DNA of 64,000 nucleotides from Flavivirga eckloniae (GCF_002886045.1 NZ_CP025791.1:3425001-3489000); one strand, 5' to 3'; counted from the stretch's first letter, positions 1 to 8,056 are shown. Translations and numbers: made by a program. Notes: generated from the letters alone by a model not told the origin.

Positions 1-1
1 A

Positions 2-46
2 TTCGGAGGTGAAGTTTTAGAAAATTTTAGTCAGGACATACAATAA
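2..46 (+). CDS. possible 3' end of a gene cut by the window edge
   Basis: One frame is open from the first bases to a TAA at 44-46 and reads FGGEVLENFSQDIQ. This composition looks like a real protein C-terminus, and the next gene starts 62 bases later on the same strand. Only 14 codons are visible, so the family cannot be named and the call may be chance. Confidence 0.25.
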   Translation, partial: FGGEVLENFSQDIQ

Positions 47-108
47 TTGGCCAGTATTGGTGTTTTTACAATCAAAATAATATTGGGGCATAAATAATAC
101 AAATTTAA

Positions 109-408
109 ATGAAGATAATAATAGGGAAATGGCACGTAAAACATGAGTGCATTGATGATTTTATTACATTGAGCAAACAAGCAACCGATATATCTAGAAA
201 AGAAGCTGGAAATATAAGTTTTACATTTTCTGAGATTAAAACAGATGTCAACATGTTTCTGTTTTTTGAGGAATGGAAAGGCCAACAAGCTATCGATTTT
301 CACGTCTCTCAAGATTATTTCAAAGAATTTATGCTTAAATCGGAGCGTATGCTTCTTTCGAAACCAGCAATAACGATATATGATATAGAAAGCCAAACGA
401 CGTTATAG
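109..408 (+). CDS. antibiotic biosynthesis monooxygenase (ABM) domain protein, YgiN-like
   Basis: This 99-residue protein has the length and pattern of single-domain ABM/YgiN-type proteins, which form dimeric ferredoxin-like alpha+beta barrels. It opens with a beta strand (IIIGKWHVK), has a helix (residues about 15-30), a GNISFTFSE strand typical of the family, and the FFEEWKGQQAIDFHVSQ segment, where the family has E-x-W followed by an H in the next helix. Known members oxidise quinols or other aromatic substrates, degrade haem, or have no known activity. Nothing here fixes a substrate. It stands alone, followed by a 450-base repeat block. The family call is good and the reaction is unknown. 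Confidence 0.75.
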   Translation: MKIIIGKWHVKHECIDDFITLSKQATDISRKEAGNISFTFSEIKTDVNMFLFFEEWKGQQAIDFHVSQDYFKEFMLKSERMLLSKPAITIYDIESQTTL

Positions 409-439
409 CTCATGGTTTAAGAGAGTAATTGAAAGATTT

Positions 440-880
440 TTTAGTCGTTCCTGGCTGTCTGCAGTTAGGCCGGGAATCTTTTTAGTATTATATTATTTAG
501 ATTCATCAGTCGTTCCTCCCTGTCTGCCGACAGGCAGGCTTCTGAATGACAATGTAGTTTCTATTTAGTTTAAAGGAATTGTCATTCAGAGCGACTTGTG
601 CTGAGCGGAGCAGAAACAAGCGAACCTGCCGGCAGACAGGGAATCTTTTAGTTTTACGTTATTTAGATTCTTCAGTCGTCCCTCCTTCTGAATGACAATG
701 CAGTTTTTGTTTAGATTATAGGGTTTGTCATTCAGAGCGCAGCGAAGAATCTTTTAGTTTCACGTTGCATAGATTCCTCAGTCGTTCCTCCCTCTGAATG
801 ACATCGCAGTTTCATTTCGGTAGAGTTGGGTAGCATTTAGAGTGCAGAGAACCCGTCAGCAGGTAGGGAATCTCAATATC
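440..880. repeat. cluster of flavobacterial interspersed repeats (GTCATTCAGA family)
   Basis: Three imperfect units of about 110-170 bases follow each other, starting near 502, 668 and 774. Each carries TCAGTCGTTCCTCCC, then CTGAATGACA, then GTCATTCAGAGCG and a GAATCTTTTAG segment. CTGAATGACA and GTCATTCAG are inverted, so each unit can fold. The first unit holds a palindromic CTGCCGACAGGCAG core. Related copies lie at 10310-10410 and 59279-59335, with a decayed one near 48120-48215. No open frame of note crosses the block, which fills most of the gap between the genes at 408 and 1111. Confidence 0.8.
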
Positions 881-962
881 TTTAAACTAAACAAAAATAA
901 AGCATAACAATAAGTACCCGGTGCAAGATACCCTTTTGCCAGAAAAATATAAGTTAGAGACC

Positions 963-1000
963 TTATTGCTTTTTTAATGATACCATTAAAAAAGCAATAA
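963..1000. terminator. perfect 17-bp hairpin, possible terminator
   Basis: TTATTGCTTTTTTAATG at 963-979 is the exact reverse complement of 984-1000, with a four-base loop ATAC. The stem carries its own T run on either strand, so it could stop transcription coming from the minus-strand gene that ends at 1111. The stem is AT-rich and there is no separate GC clamp, so a terminator role is only likely. Confidence 0.45.
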
Positions 1001-1110
1001 ATGGAGAGATTAATTTTCTGTACAGTAGCAACATTATAACGAGAGAATTACATGCCTGTTTAAACGCAAAAGGGAATTGCTTACATCCATGAATAATAAC
1101 TAAACCTGTA

Positions 1111-1446
1111 TTACTCACCACTCATATGTATAAGATCGTCTGTAGTAATACTTAATTTTAGGTTTTTTATAACCATATCTGGAGGAATAGCTCCCCGGTT
1201 ATTAAAATAGGCCGGAGGAAATAGTTTAAAAAATGCATCATATTCTTTTCCAGATAAGGCTTTTGTACCTGTGCCATAAGCCTTATCTGCATAAATAATT
1301 CCAACAACTTTAACCCCCGTTTTGCAATGTTCCTTTAAATCATCTGAAAAGCCCGACTTATCGAATATTAATATTAAAAGTGCGAGGGTTATGTAATGAG
1401 ACATTAACACATTGTACGGTATGATCTTGGTTTCGGTGTCTTGCAT
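1111..1446 (-). CDS. hypothetical protein, 111 residues
   Basis: No family is recognised. The N-terminal third contains a hydrophobic run (YITLALLILIF, residues 18-28) that might be a short membrane segment or a buried helix. The middle contains GVKVVGIIYADKAYGTGT and the end is polar with several acidic residues. It lies alone between a repeat block and the palindrome at 1667, with no same-strand neighbour. Codon use looks like that of its surroundings. It may be a fragment of a larger gene. Coding status is uncertain. Confidence 0.4.
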   Translation of the reverse strand: MQDTETKIIPYNVLMSHYITLALLILIFDKSGFSDDLKEHCKTGVKVVGIIYADKAYGTGTKALSGKEYDAFFKLFPPAYFNNRGAIPPDMVIKNLKLSITTDDLIHMSGE

Positions 1447-1666
1447 AAATTAAATTTTTAAGGTTAGTGAAGCTCAATTTTGAGGGTTTGCTTTATGCAG
1501 ACCATCAAAATTGCAAGCTGAACTAATCCCGATTTCTGTACTAAACTTCCTGAACTAAGTTCAGGATAAATGGTTCAATATCTATCGGGATTTACTTTTC
1601 ATAAGTTTAAGCAACCACAAAACGAGAAAACTACTTCCCATTAACCCTTTATTTAGGGAAATAAAA

Positions 1667-1795
1667 AGGCGTGGAACTCAACTTATCGAATGAAGGTACT
1701 GGTATACCGTGCAGCGATAAGAGAGCCCACGCCTAGGTTCGTGAGCCAATCTACTTATCATCTCGCTGCAAAAATTACCAGTTTTTCATTCGAGA
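1667..1795. repeat. large imperfect palindrome with two competing hairpins
   Basis: Two pairings share the same middle strand. Hairpin A: AGGCGTGG (1667-1674) with CCACGCCT (1727-1734), and CTTATCG (1682-1688) with CGATAAG (1715-1721). Hairpin B: CGAATGAA (1687-1694) with TTCATTCG (1785-1792), ACTGGTA (1698-1704) with TACCAGT (1776-1782), and GCAGCGA (1711-1717) with TCGCTGC (1763-1769). A and B cannot form together. A frame open from 1690 to 1947 crosses it, but its sequence follows from the palindrome and does not look like protein. It could be a small mobile element, a recombination site or a structured RNA. It is not assigned. Confidence 0.6.
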
Positions 1796-1930
1796 TTCAA
1801 AGCGACGCATCAAATATTTTCTATATGAAGAATCGCAAATATATGTATTCGACTACAAATATAGTAAAATATTTATTAATACGGATACATGTCCGCATTA
1901 ATTCAAATGTTACCATCTTTATTTGTTCTA

Positions 1931-2173
1931 ATGGAGAGCGTAAATAGATTAATATGCGAATTTATATCCAATAGATGGATTAAAAATGCTAAGTCAAAAA
2001 GAGCATTTGCCCTAGATCATAACATTGATGAAAAAACTGTTAGGAGAATTGTGGGCGATAAAAAATATGCTATGAGAATTGAAACACTTCACAAAATTTG
2101 CGAATCTCGTAATATGAAGCTTTCAGACTTTTTTATAGAAGTTGAAGCTTGGGGTAAGTCTGTTAAGAGGTAA
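1931..2173 (+). CDS. mini helix-turn-helix protein, copy 1
   Basis: From the ATG at 1931 the product has 80 residues and is little more than one XRE/Cro-like HTH. Helices around SKRAFALDHN and DEKTVRRIVGDKK give the scaffold and recognition pair, followed by RIETLHKICESRNMKLSDFF, the usual last helices of the Cro/CI fold. Likely a DNA-binding regulator acting as a dimer. An in-frame ATG at 1889 would add 14 hydrophobic residues absent from the tandem copy, so the later start is preferred. The gene directly downstream is a paralogue, and the palindrome at 1667-1795 lies just upstream and could be a target. No toxin, phage or kinase partner is seen. Confidence 0.7.
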   Translation: MESVNRLICEFISNRWIKNAKSKRAFALDHNIDEKTVRRIVGDKKYAMRIETLHKICESRNMKLSDFFIEVEAWGKSVKR

Positions 2174-2204
2174 AAATTATTTTGCAGATATTCTTTTGCT
2201 AGTA

Positions 2205-2444
2205 ATGAAATACTATGATTACATATATAGTTATATAAGTTATTTATGGAAAGAATCTAAGCTTTCAAAAAGAAAATTTGCAATCAACCATAACATAGAA
2301 GAAAGTACTCTTAGAGATATCATCAAAGGAGAGAACTATCAAATCTCTTTACCTACTATTTATAAAATTTGCGAATCTCGTGATATGAAGCTATCTGACT
2401 TTTTTATAGAAGTTGAAAAATGGAAAGAATCCGTTAAGAAATAG
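2205..2444 (+). CDS. mini helix-turn-helix protein, copy 2
   Basis: The 79-residue product from the ATG at 2205 is a paralogue of the preceding protein: SKLSKRKFAINHNIEEST matches SKRAFALDHNIDEKT, and the C-termini KICESRDMKLSDFFIEVE and KICESRNMKLSDFFIEVE are nearly the same. The gap to copy 1 is 31 bases, so the two are probably co-transcribed. An upstream in-frame ATG at 2142 overlaps copy 1 and adds residues with no counterpart, so it was not used. Being most alike at the 3' end suggests tandem duplication with gene conversion there. Confidence 0.7.
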   Translation: MKYYDYIYSYISYLWKESKLSKRKFAINHNIEESTLRDIIKGENYQISLPTIYKICESRDMKLSDFFIEVEKWKESVKK

Positions 2445-2492
2445 AGGATTAAATTCCAAATATAAAAATAGTGTAGTTTTTCCAAATTGACT

Positions 2493-2876
2493 ATGAAAAA
2501 AGAATTCATAATAAAAAGAACACCACTTCAAAAAATAGTGCTTAACAAATCCAATTTTGAAATCATCAACGATCAATATAAAGAGGAGAGTGGCATTTTT
2601 TTATATTCAAAATTATACGATATAGAATTCAGAGAAAAAAGCATAGACCTTCCTAATACAGTAGCTTTTTCCTTATTGAGTATTTTTTTACCTGGACGAA
2701 CAAGTGGTATTATGAAGTATAGGGAAAGAATAAGAATGAATTATAATGGAAAAGAAAGAAAATTTCCTCTCTTTGATTTTGATAAGGGTGTTGTAATGGA
2801 GGCTATTGCAGAAATTAAAAAGCATATAGATCCAAAATATACAAACAATAAAGAAACATTTAATAGCCCTGTATGA
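2493..2876 (+). CDS. hypothetical protein, possible PH-like fold
   Basis: The product has 127 residues from the ATG at 2493 (a TTG two codons earlier is possible). No family is recognised with certainty. Alternating strands (FIIKRTPLQKIVL, GIFLYSKLYDIEFREKSIDL, ERIRMNYNGKERKFPLFDF) followed by one helix (DKGVVMEAIAEIKKHI) recall bacterial PH-like domains, but this rests on pattern alone. It has no signal peptide or membrane segment. It sits between HTH copy 2 and a detached HTH tail, so it may have been inserted into, or captured by, the tandem HTH array. Confidence 0.55.
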   Translation: MKKEFIIKRTPLQKIVLNKSNFEIINDQYKEESGIFLYSKLYDIEFREKSIDLPNTVAFSLLSIFLPGRTSGIMKYRERIRMNYNGKERKFPLFDFDKGVVMEAIAEIKKHIDPKYTNNKETFNSPV

Positions 2877-2957
2877 AATTTTTGCGAATCTCTCTCTATG
2901 AAATTATCAAGCTTTTTTAGAAAGGTTGAAGCTTGGAGTAAGGTCGTTAATGGCTAA
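2877..2957 (+). pseudogene. detached 3' tail of a third HTH gene copy
   Basis: The frame starting at 2877 reads NFCESLSMKLSSFFRKVEAW and runs on to a TAA at 2955-2957. It lines up with the last 26 residues of the two HTH genes (KICESRNMKLSDFFIEVEAW), and the DNA also matches (TTTGCGAATCTC, ATGAA, TTTTTTAGA, GTTGAAGCTTGG). The rest of the gene is missing: the unrelated 127-residue gene ends at 2876, directly next to it. It is a remnant of a third array member, truncated at its 5' side. Confidence 0.75.
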
Positions 2958-2962
2958 GTAAT

Positions 2963-2972
2963 CCCCCCCCCC
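2963..2972. repeat. C10 homopolymer
   Basis: Ten consecutive C residues in strongly AT-rich DNA, six bases after the HTH remnant and 322 bases before the LRR-Roco start. Such a run is prone to slipped-strand length change. It lies outside any gene, so any effect would be on transcription. The rest of 2958-3294 holds no recognisable gene, RNA or terminator. Confidence 0.7.
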
Positions 2973-3294
2973 TGTTATAATATTGATTATAACTCAATTA
3001 TCTTCATTATTTGAGCTAATTAAAGGCTTAAATACCCACCCGAAATAATAAATTGTTTTTTATTATAGTACAGAGCAACCGAGTGAGGTTAGATTTGTTT
3101 TGACATTGGAAAAGAAAATCTAGTTGAGACTACAAAAAATTTAAAAGTATACGATAAATCTCCGAATACTATGGAATAAACTCACTGCATTGGATAGGTG
3201 TATTAAATCACAATTTAATCAATGTTCTGGAAGTAAAACTTAGATTTATTATTACTAAAAACCGTTTTGATTACTCTTAAAAAACTTAAAATTA

Positions 3295-6200
3295 ATGGAT
3301 GATAACTATCAAAAGGCATTAAGCCTTATTCAGCAAGCTAAAGAGAAAAACTTAACAGAGCTTTATATACATTTAGATCTTACAGAACTGCCTCCCGAGA
3401 TTTTCGAGTTAGAAAATTTAACCGAGCTTGATTTGAGCTCTAATCAATTGAGCAGCCTTCCTGACGGCATATCCAAGCTCACCGATTTAACCAAGCTTTA
3501 TTTGAGCTCTAATCAATTGAGCAGCCTTCCTGACGGCATATCCAAGCTCACCGATTTAACCGAGCTTGATTTGAGCTCTAATCAATTGAGCAGCCTTCCT
3601 GACGACATATCCAAGCTCACCAATTTAACCGGGCTTTATTTGATCTCTAATCAATTGAGCAGCCTTCCTGACGACATATCCAAGCTCACCGATTTAACCG
3701 AGCTTGATTTGAGCTCTAATCAATTGAGCAGCCTTCCTGACGGCATATCCAAGCTCACCAATTTAACCGAGCTTGATTTGAGCTCTAATCAATTGAGCAG
3801 CCTTCCTGACGACATATCCAAGCTCACCGATTTAACCGGGCTTTATTTGAGCTCTAATCAATTGAGCAGTCTTCCTGACGGCATATCCAAGCTCACCGGT
3901 TTAACCTGGCTTTATCTGAGCTCTAATCAATTGAGCAGCCTTCCTGACGGCATATCCAAGCTCACCGGTTTAACCGGGCTTTATTTGAACTCTAATCAAT
4001 TGAGCAGCCTTCCTGACGGCATATCCAAGCTCACCAATTTAACCGGGCTTTATTTGAACTCTAATCAATTGAGCAGCCTTCCTGACGGCATATCCAAGCT
4101 CACCAATTTAACCGAGCTTGATTTGAGCTCTAATCAATTGAGCAGCCTTCCTGATGGCATATCCAAGCTCACCAATTTAACCGAGCTTTATTTGAGCTCT
4201 AATCAATTGAGCAGCCTTCCTGATGGCATATCCAAGCTCACCAATTTAACCGAGCTTTATTTGAGCTCTAATCAATTGAGCAGCCTTCCTGATGGCATAT
4301 CCAAGCTCACCAATTTAACCGAGCTTGATTTGAGCTCTAATCAATTGAGCAGCCTTCCTGATGGCATATCCAAGCTTACCAATTTGACTAGGCTTTATTT
4401 GAGCTCTAATCAATTTGAAGTAGGTTCAGAAATATATGAGCTTTCTGCACAAGATCAAATAAAGGAAATACTCAAATGGCAAAAAGCGCAAAAAGCAGGA
4501 ACCTTGCAACCAATACATGAAGCTAAAGTTATTTTTATAGGGGAAAGTAATCATGGCAAAACACATTTAATCGAATTGCTTAAAGAGGAATGTATTAAGA
4601 GAAAAATCACAACCACACATGGTATTGAACGAAGTAAAGTCCAGATTGGTTGTGGAGATAAAGATATTCGGTTGAATATTTGGGACCTTGGTGGGCAGGA
4701 ATTTATGAGGAGTACACACCAGTTTTTTTTCTCGGAGCGTAGTTTATATGTGTTGGTTACCTTGGCGCGTAGGGAACGGAATGAGCTTAATCATTGGCTA
4801 AAGCTAGCTAATCAGCTAGGAAATAAAGCACCTGTTCTAGTAGTTATCAATAAAATAGATATCGATCCACACGATCTGGATCGAAAAGGTCTTGAACGGG
4901 ATTATCCTAATATTGTTGGTTTTGTAAGAACAAGTATTTATGATTGTAAAGAGCAAAAAGCTACCGATTCACTTAAACTCTTAAAAAACAGGATAAAAGA
5001 AATTGTTGGTGATAAAGCATCGATGCCAGGTGTTTTTGAGCAACGACCACCGGATTGGTTTACAGTTAAAGAAGAACTGGAAAAGCTGGAAGAAAAAGGC
5101 ACTCATTTTATTACATATAATGAATATGAAAATTTGGAATTTATTAAAGACCTTCCTGAGGAAGAACGTAAAAGCAACCTTAAGTTGTTGAGTATGCTTG
5201 GTGCCGTGGTTAGCTATGTGGATGATCCGCGTTTAATCGATACCAACGTGATCAATCCGCAGTGGATTATGGATGGTGTCTATGCTATAATTAATGATCC
5301 CGAGGTTAAAGATAAAAACAAAGGCCGATTGCATATTGGTGATTTGGAACGAATCCTTTCGAAGAAAAAGTTTCCTAAGGAAAGACACGCTTATCTTTTG
5401 GAACTAATGAATAAATTCGATTTGTGTTATGCAGCAAAAGACCAAAAAGATGTTTATTTTATTCCAGATCTCTTCGAAGATATAGAGCCCGATTATGAGT
5501 GGCATGGAGAAGCATCTATACATTTTCGTTATTATTATGACGATTTTCCTCCCGATGCATTTATGACGCGATTTATTGTAGAAATGCATCAAGATATTAT
5601 AGACGAGAAACGATGGCGAAGCGGCGTGTATATTTCGAATGGATCGTGCCAGGCAAAAGTGTATCAAACATATAGCAAAAATTATATCCATATTGAAGTT
5701 ATTGGTAATAAAGGCGAAGGACGCAGTTATCTCTATACTATTAGAGAATCCTTCCGTAAACTGCATGAACCTTTTCCGCAGATGCAGATTAAACAGGAGG
5801 TGCTATATAAAGGGCATTGGTTAGATTATCTGGAATTAATTGAGCTGGAAAATGTAAACGAAACGCAATACCATACGAAGCTTAAAGAAAGGCTCCCTGT
5901 AACCGATATTTTGAACGGCTATTCCACATCCATTGACCGAAGTGGTACACAAAAACACATTAAAATATTTTTGGCGTCTTCTGCCGAGCTTAAAGCAGAA
6001 CGAGAGCAGTTTGAGATTTTTATTCATCGTGAGAATCAACAACTTTATAAAAAAGGGATTTTTATAGAACTACAATTGTGGGAGAATTTTATTGATGCGA
6101 TGTCACCAACTCGGTTACAGGATGAATATAATAATGTAGTTAAACATTCTGATATCTTTGTTAGCTTATTCTTTACCAAAGTGGGTAAGTTCACTTTAGA

Positions 6201-6459
6201 AGAATTTAAAGCGGCTTTTGGTCAATTTAAAAACACTGGTAAACCGTTGGTATATACTTATTTTAAGGAAGCAACTATTGAATCGGGCACTTTGAATCGA
6301 AGGGACGCGAACAGCGTATTTGATTTTCAAGACAAGCTAAAAGAGCTAGGCCATTTCTACACGGTATATAACAATATTGAAGGCTTGCAATTACACTTTA
6401 AAAAACAACTTGAGAAAATAATGGATAAATTGTTTTTATCGGAACCTATCCGCTTATAA
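3295..6459 (+). CDS. LRR-Roc-COR (Roco) GTPase with C-terminal alpha/beta domain
   Basis: This 1054-residue protein is a bacterial Roco protein, probably cytosolic (no signal peptide or membrane segment). Residues 42-363 are 14 uninterrupted 23-residue leucine-rich repeats of the form LTxLxLSSNQLSSLPDGISK, with a degenerate repeat before and a fifteenth after. The Roc GTPase follows: P-loop GESNHGKT (416-423), switch II DLGGQE (464-469), NKID (519-522). The COR dimerisation region covers about 590-850. Residues about 888-1045 form a separate domain (IKIFLASSAELKAEREQF … HSDIFVSLFFTKVGKFT) that resembles the TIR-like/DUF4062-like modules at the ends of Bacteroidota STAND and Roco proteins. No kinase is present. 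Roco proteins are regulatory GTPases whose bacterial targets are mostly unknown. The LRRs may bind a ligand and the C-terminal domain may be the effector (inference). A small membrane-protein gene lies 62 bases downstream. Confidence 0.9.
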   Translation: MDDNYQKALSLIQQAKEKNLTELYIHLDLTELPPEIFELENLTELDLSSNQLSSLPDGISKLTDLTKLYLSSNQLSSLPDGISKLTDLTELDLSSNQLSSLPDDISKLTNLTGLYLISNQLSSLPDDISKLTDLTELDLSSNQLSSLPDGISKLTNLTELDLSSNQLSSLPDDISKLTDLTGLYLSSNQLSSLPDGISKLTGLTWLYLSSNQLSSLPDGISKLTGLTGLYLNSNQLSSLPDGISKLTNLTGLYLNSNQLSSLPDGISKLTNLTELDLSSNQLSSLPDGISKLTNLTELYLSSNQLSSLPDGISKLTNLTELYLSSNQLSSLPDGISKLTNLTELDLSSNQLSSLPDGISKLTNLTRLYLSSNQFEVGSEIYELSAQDQIKEILKWQKAQKAGTLQPIHEAKVIFIGESNHGKTHLIELLKEECIKRKITTTHGIERSKVQIGCGDKDIRLNIWDLGGQEFMRSTHQFFFSERSLYVLVTLARRERNELNHWLKLANQLGNKAPVLVVINKIDIDPHDLDRKGLERDYPNIVGFVRTSIYDCKEQKATDSLKLLKNRIKEIVGDKASMPGVFEQRPPDWFTVKEELEKLEEKGTHFITYNEYENLEFIKDLPEEERKSNLKLLSMLGAVVSYVDDPRLIDTNVINPQWIMDGVYAIINDPEVKDKNKGRLHIGDLERILSKKKFPKERHAYLLELMNKFDLCYAAKDQKDVYFIPDLFEDIEPDYEWHGEASIHFRYYYDDFPPDAFMTRFIVEMHQDIIDEKRWRSGVYISNGSCQAKVYQTYSKNYIHIEVIGNKGEGRSYLYTIRESFRKLHEPFPQMQIKQEVLYKGHWLDYLELIELENVNETQYHTKLKERLPVTDILNGYSTSIDRSGTQKHIKIFLASSAELKAEREQFEIFIHRENQQLYKKGIFIELQLWENFIDAMSPTRLQDEYNNVVKHSDIFVSLFFTKVGKFTLEEFKAAFGQFKNTGKPLVYTYFKEATIESGTLNRRDANSVFDFQDKLKELGHFYTVYNNIEGLQLHFKKQLEKIMDKLFLSEPIRL
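3418..4413 (+). repeat. 69-bp tandem repeat array coding for the LRRs
   Basis: Fourteen 69-base units start at 3418 and end at 4383, followed by a partial fifteenth that stays similar to about 4413. Most units differ at only a few bases, mostly at the codons for the variable residues (E/G/K/W/R, D/Y, S/N/I, G/D, D/N/G). A shared core AGCTCTAATCAATTGAGCAG recurs in nearly every unit. Near-identity in DNA, not only in protein, points to recent expansion or ongoing homogenisation. It is coding, in frame throughout, and is not a CRISPR. Confidence 0.95.
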
Positions 6460-6521
6460 ACTAGATGCTTTTAATATTAATTATTTACCGTAGTTTTGGT
6501 TTTTAACTAGAAAAACCAATA

Positions 6522-6899
6522 ATGAATCTGTTCGATGTCCTGTTTTACAATATATTCTCCCGCTACAAAGCCAAATACAAGCAAAAGGCAAATACTATAG
6601 CAATAACTTATGTGTCTGTTTTTCAATGCTCGTTATTGCTGCTTTTAGGAGTTTTCTTTGCGGGGTTTTTTAGGCAAATGCATATGGTTACCATATCTCG
6701 AGAAAAAGCCTGGATACTGTTTGCTTTAATAGCGGTTTTTATCTTTTTTAAAAACTGGATGCAATACACAGGTAAAAGGCGTATGATGATTAATGCCAAA
6801 ATGAATAAAAAGAAAGCCCAGCATTATAGCCTTTGGTTATTATGGCTTTTACCTTTAGCGACCTGGGGATTGATTTATGTCTTGTTTCAGGCTGTCTAG
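6522..6899 (+). CDS. small membrane protein with three predicted helices
   Basis: No family is recognised. The 125 residues contain three hydrophobic segments: about 29-48 (ITYVSVFQCSLLLLLGVFFA), about 64-79 (AWILFALIAVFIFFKN) and about 104-123 (SLWLLWLLPLATWGLIYVLF), separated by basic stretches (YTGKRRMMINAKMNKKKA). It is probably an inner-membrane protein. It follows the Roco gene by 62 bases on the same strand and could be co-transcribed, but proteins of this kind are common in Flavobacteriaceae outside such contexts, so a functional link is weak. Confidence 0.65.
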   Translation: MNLFDVLFYNIFSRYKAKYKQKANTIAITYVSVFQCSLLLLLGVFFAGFFRQMHMVTISREKAWILFALIAVFIFFKNWMQYTGKRRMMINAKMNKKKAQHYSLWLLWLLPLATWGLIYVLFQAV

Positions 6900-7154
6900 A
6901 AAGTCGTTTTCTGAACTTCCTTTGTGGTGTATCAAAAAGCTGTCGACTGACAAGGCGGGTAAATAAATTTTCATCAAAAAAGGCTTCTCGATACAAAATT
7001 CTTCCAGAATTTCACTCGAAGTGACGTCTTGAACTCTTAAACAAGATTCACATTATTATAAGTGATTAATAATGTCTCCTCGAGCTCAGTCGAGAGGTTA
7101 TGGGTGATTTCATATTTGAATAGGTCTCGATTGCGCTCGACCAGTCAAGCTATT
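6900..7154. repeat. intergenic region with short CGAG-type hairpin repeats
   Basis: The gap between two convergent genes holds no credible gene. It contains TCTCGATACAAAATTCTTCC, then CTCGAGCTCAGTCGAGAGG (7080-7098) with CTCGA/TCGAG arms, and TCTCGATTGCGCTCGACCAG (7125-7144). The same TCGACTGCGnTCGA signature appears near 22664 and 25490, so this is a second dispersed repeat family of the genome. Confidence 0.5.
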
Positions 7155-7766
7155 TTAGTCAAACCATTTATCCAATCTTCTTTTACTCCTGTCAAAAGCA
7201 GTTCGTTCCCATATAACTTGAAATCCGTTCCAAAACACTCTTGTTTGCTCGCCACTATCTCTATAAATAACAAATTTGATGTCTTCAAATTCCATATAAA
7301 CGTTGTTAACATCATTTTGCTTAGACATGTATTTTTTGTTATTGTCCTGAACTTCGTCTATTCTAACAAATAAGTCCTGAGCCTTTTTTAGAGGAATATA
7401 CCGGAACCCGTAAGCATCCCTTAATTCCCCGTTTTGGTCTATATTAGGACCAAAAAAAGCAAGAAGTAGTCCTTTTTCATTAACTGCATTACTATTAAAG
7501 GCAATGGTGATTAAACCAGAGCTGTCGTCGGAGGCCAAACTTTCCGTTTCAAACTGAATGTCCTTTCCATTAGTAGAGCCAATAACATTATTAATAATAA
7601 ACTCTTTCGATCTAAATTGTGCTATTTCCTTAGCAACGGCTTTTTTGTCGCCTTTTATTGGAACAAATGTAATGGCAGATGCCCCATTGGTTCCTTTAGT
7701 ATTTTGAGAATAGACTTTACCACATATTAATAATAATATGATACTGAGTAGGATAAGATTTTTCAT
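7155..7766 (-). CDS. secreted hypothetical protein
   Basis: The family is not recognised. The 203-residue product begins with a clear signal peptide (MKNLILLSIILLLICGKVYSQ, cleaved near residue 20-21, with no lipobox cysteine at the site), so the mature protein is periplasmic or surface-exposed. The mature part is mixed polar with probable beta strands (KGLLLAFFG, YGFRYIPL, MEFEDIKFVIYRD, RVFWNGFQVIWER). It may be a small carbohydrate-binding-like or lipocalin-like domain, but no diagnostic motif is visible. It is a single gene, with a convergent neighbour on one side and 290 bases of non-coding DNA on the other. Confidence 0.6.
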   Translation of the reverse strand: MKNLILLSIILLLICGKVYSQNTKGTNGASAITFVPIKGDKKAVAKEIAQFRSKEFIINNVIGSTNGKDIQFETESLASDDSSGLITIAFNSNAVNEKGLLLAFFGPNIDQNGELRDAYGFRYIPLKKAQDLFVRIDEVQDNNKKYMSKQNDVNNVYMEFEDIKFVIYRDSGEQTRVFWNGFQVIWERTAFDRSKRRLDKWFD

Positions 7767-8056
7767 GAATTGGTTTTGTAATTAGTTGTTTTTCAAATCT
7801 ACTGAATACTATGCGATTAAAAATTATTTTGGTTTGAGAATTTAAATGAAAACACAGTTTTTTTAACATTTCTACCTTTCGTCTATGCTTTAGATAAATT
7901 TCGGTAGGAATCTTTTTTCGTGATACCTCATAGTGAGGAAGGAACGATTGTGTTAATCTGTTTATTGAAAGCAGGAATACACTTTACGCTATTAGGTTTC
8001 AATTAAAAAGATTCCTGCTTTACAGAAACAAGTTCAGTACATATTGCAGGAATATA
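7767..8056. other. 290-base intergenic region
   Basis: No gene is seen. It contains a degenerate piece of the GAATC/GGAACGA repeat family (about 7908-7948) and an inverted pair AGCAGGAAT (7971) / ATTCCTGCT (8011) separated by about 30 bases, which may be the terminator region of the EEP gene ending at 8057. Confidence 0.35.

Noticed and set aside
1690-1947. 85-residue open frame
   Set aside because: It runs through the palindrome at 1667-1795, has no family likeness, overlaps the HTH gene start, and its composition follows the structured DNA.
3418-4413. Regular 69-bp repeats resembling a CRISPR array
   Set aside because: There are no unique spacers, the unit is a multiple of three, and the frame codes for leucine-rich repeats throughout.
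7155-7766. Naming the secreted 203-residue protein as a carbohydrate-binding protein
   Set aside because: Only strand content supports it; no diagnostic motif is visible.
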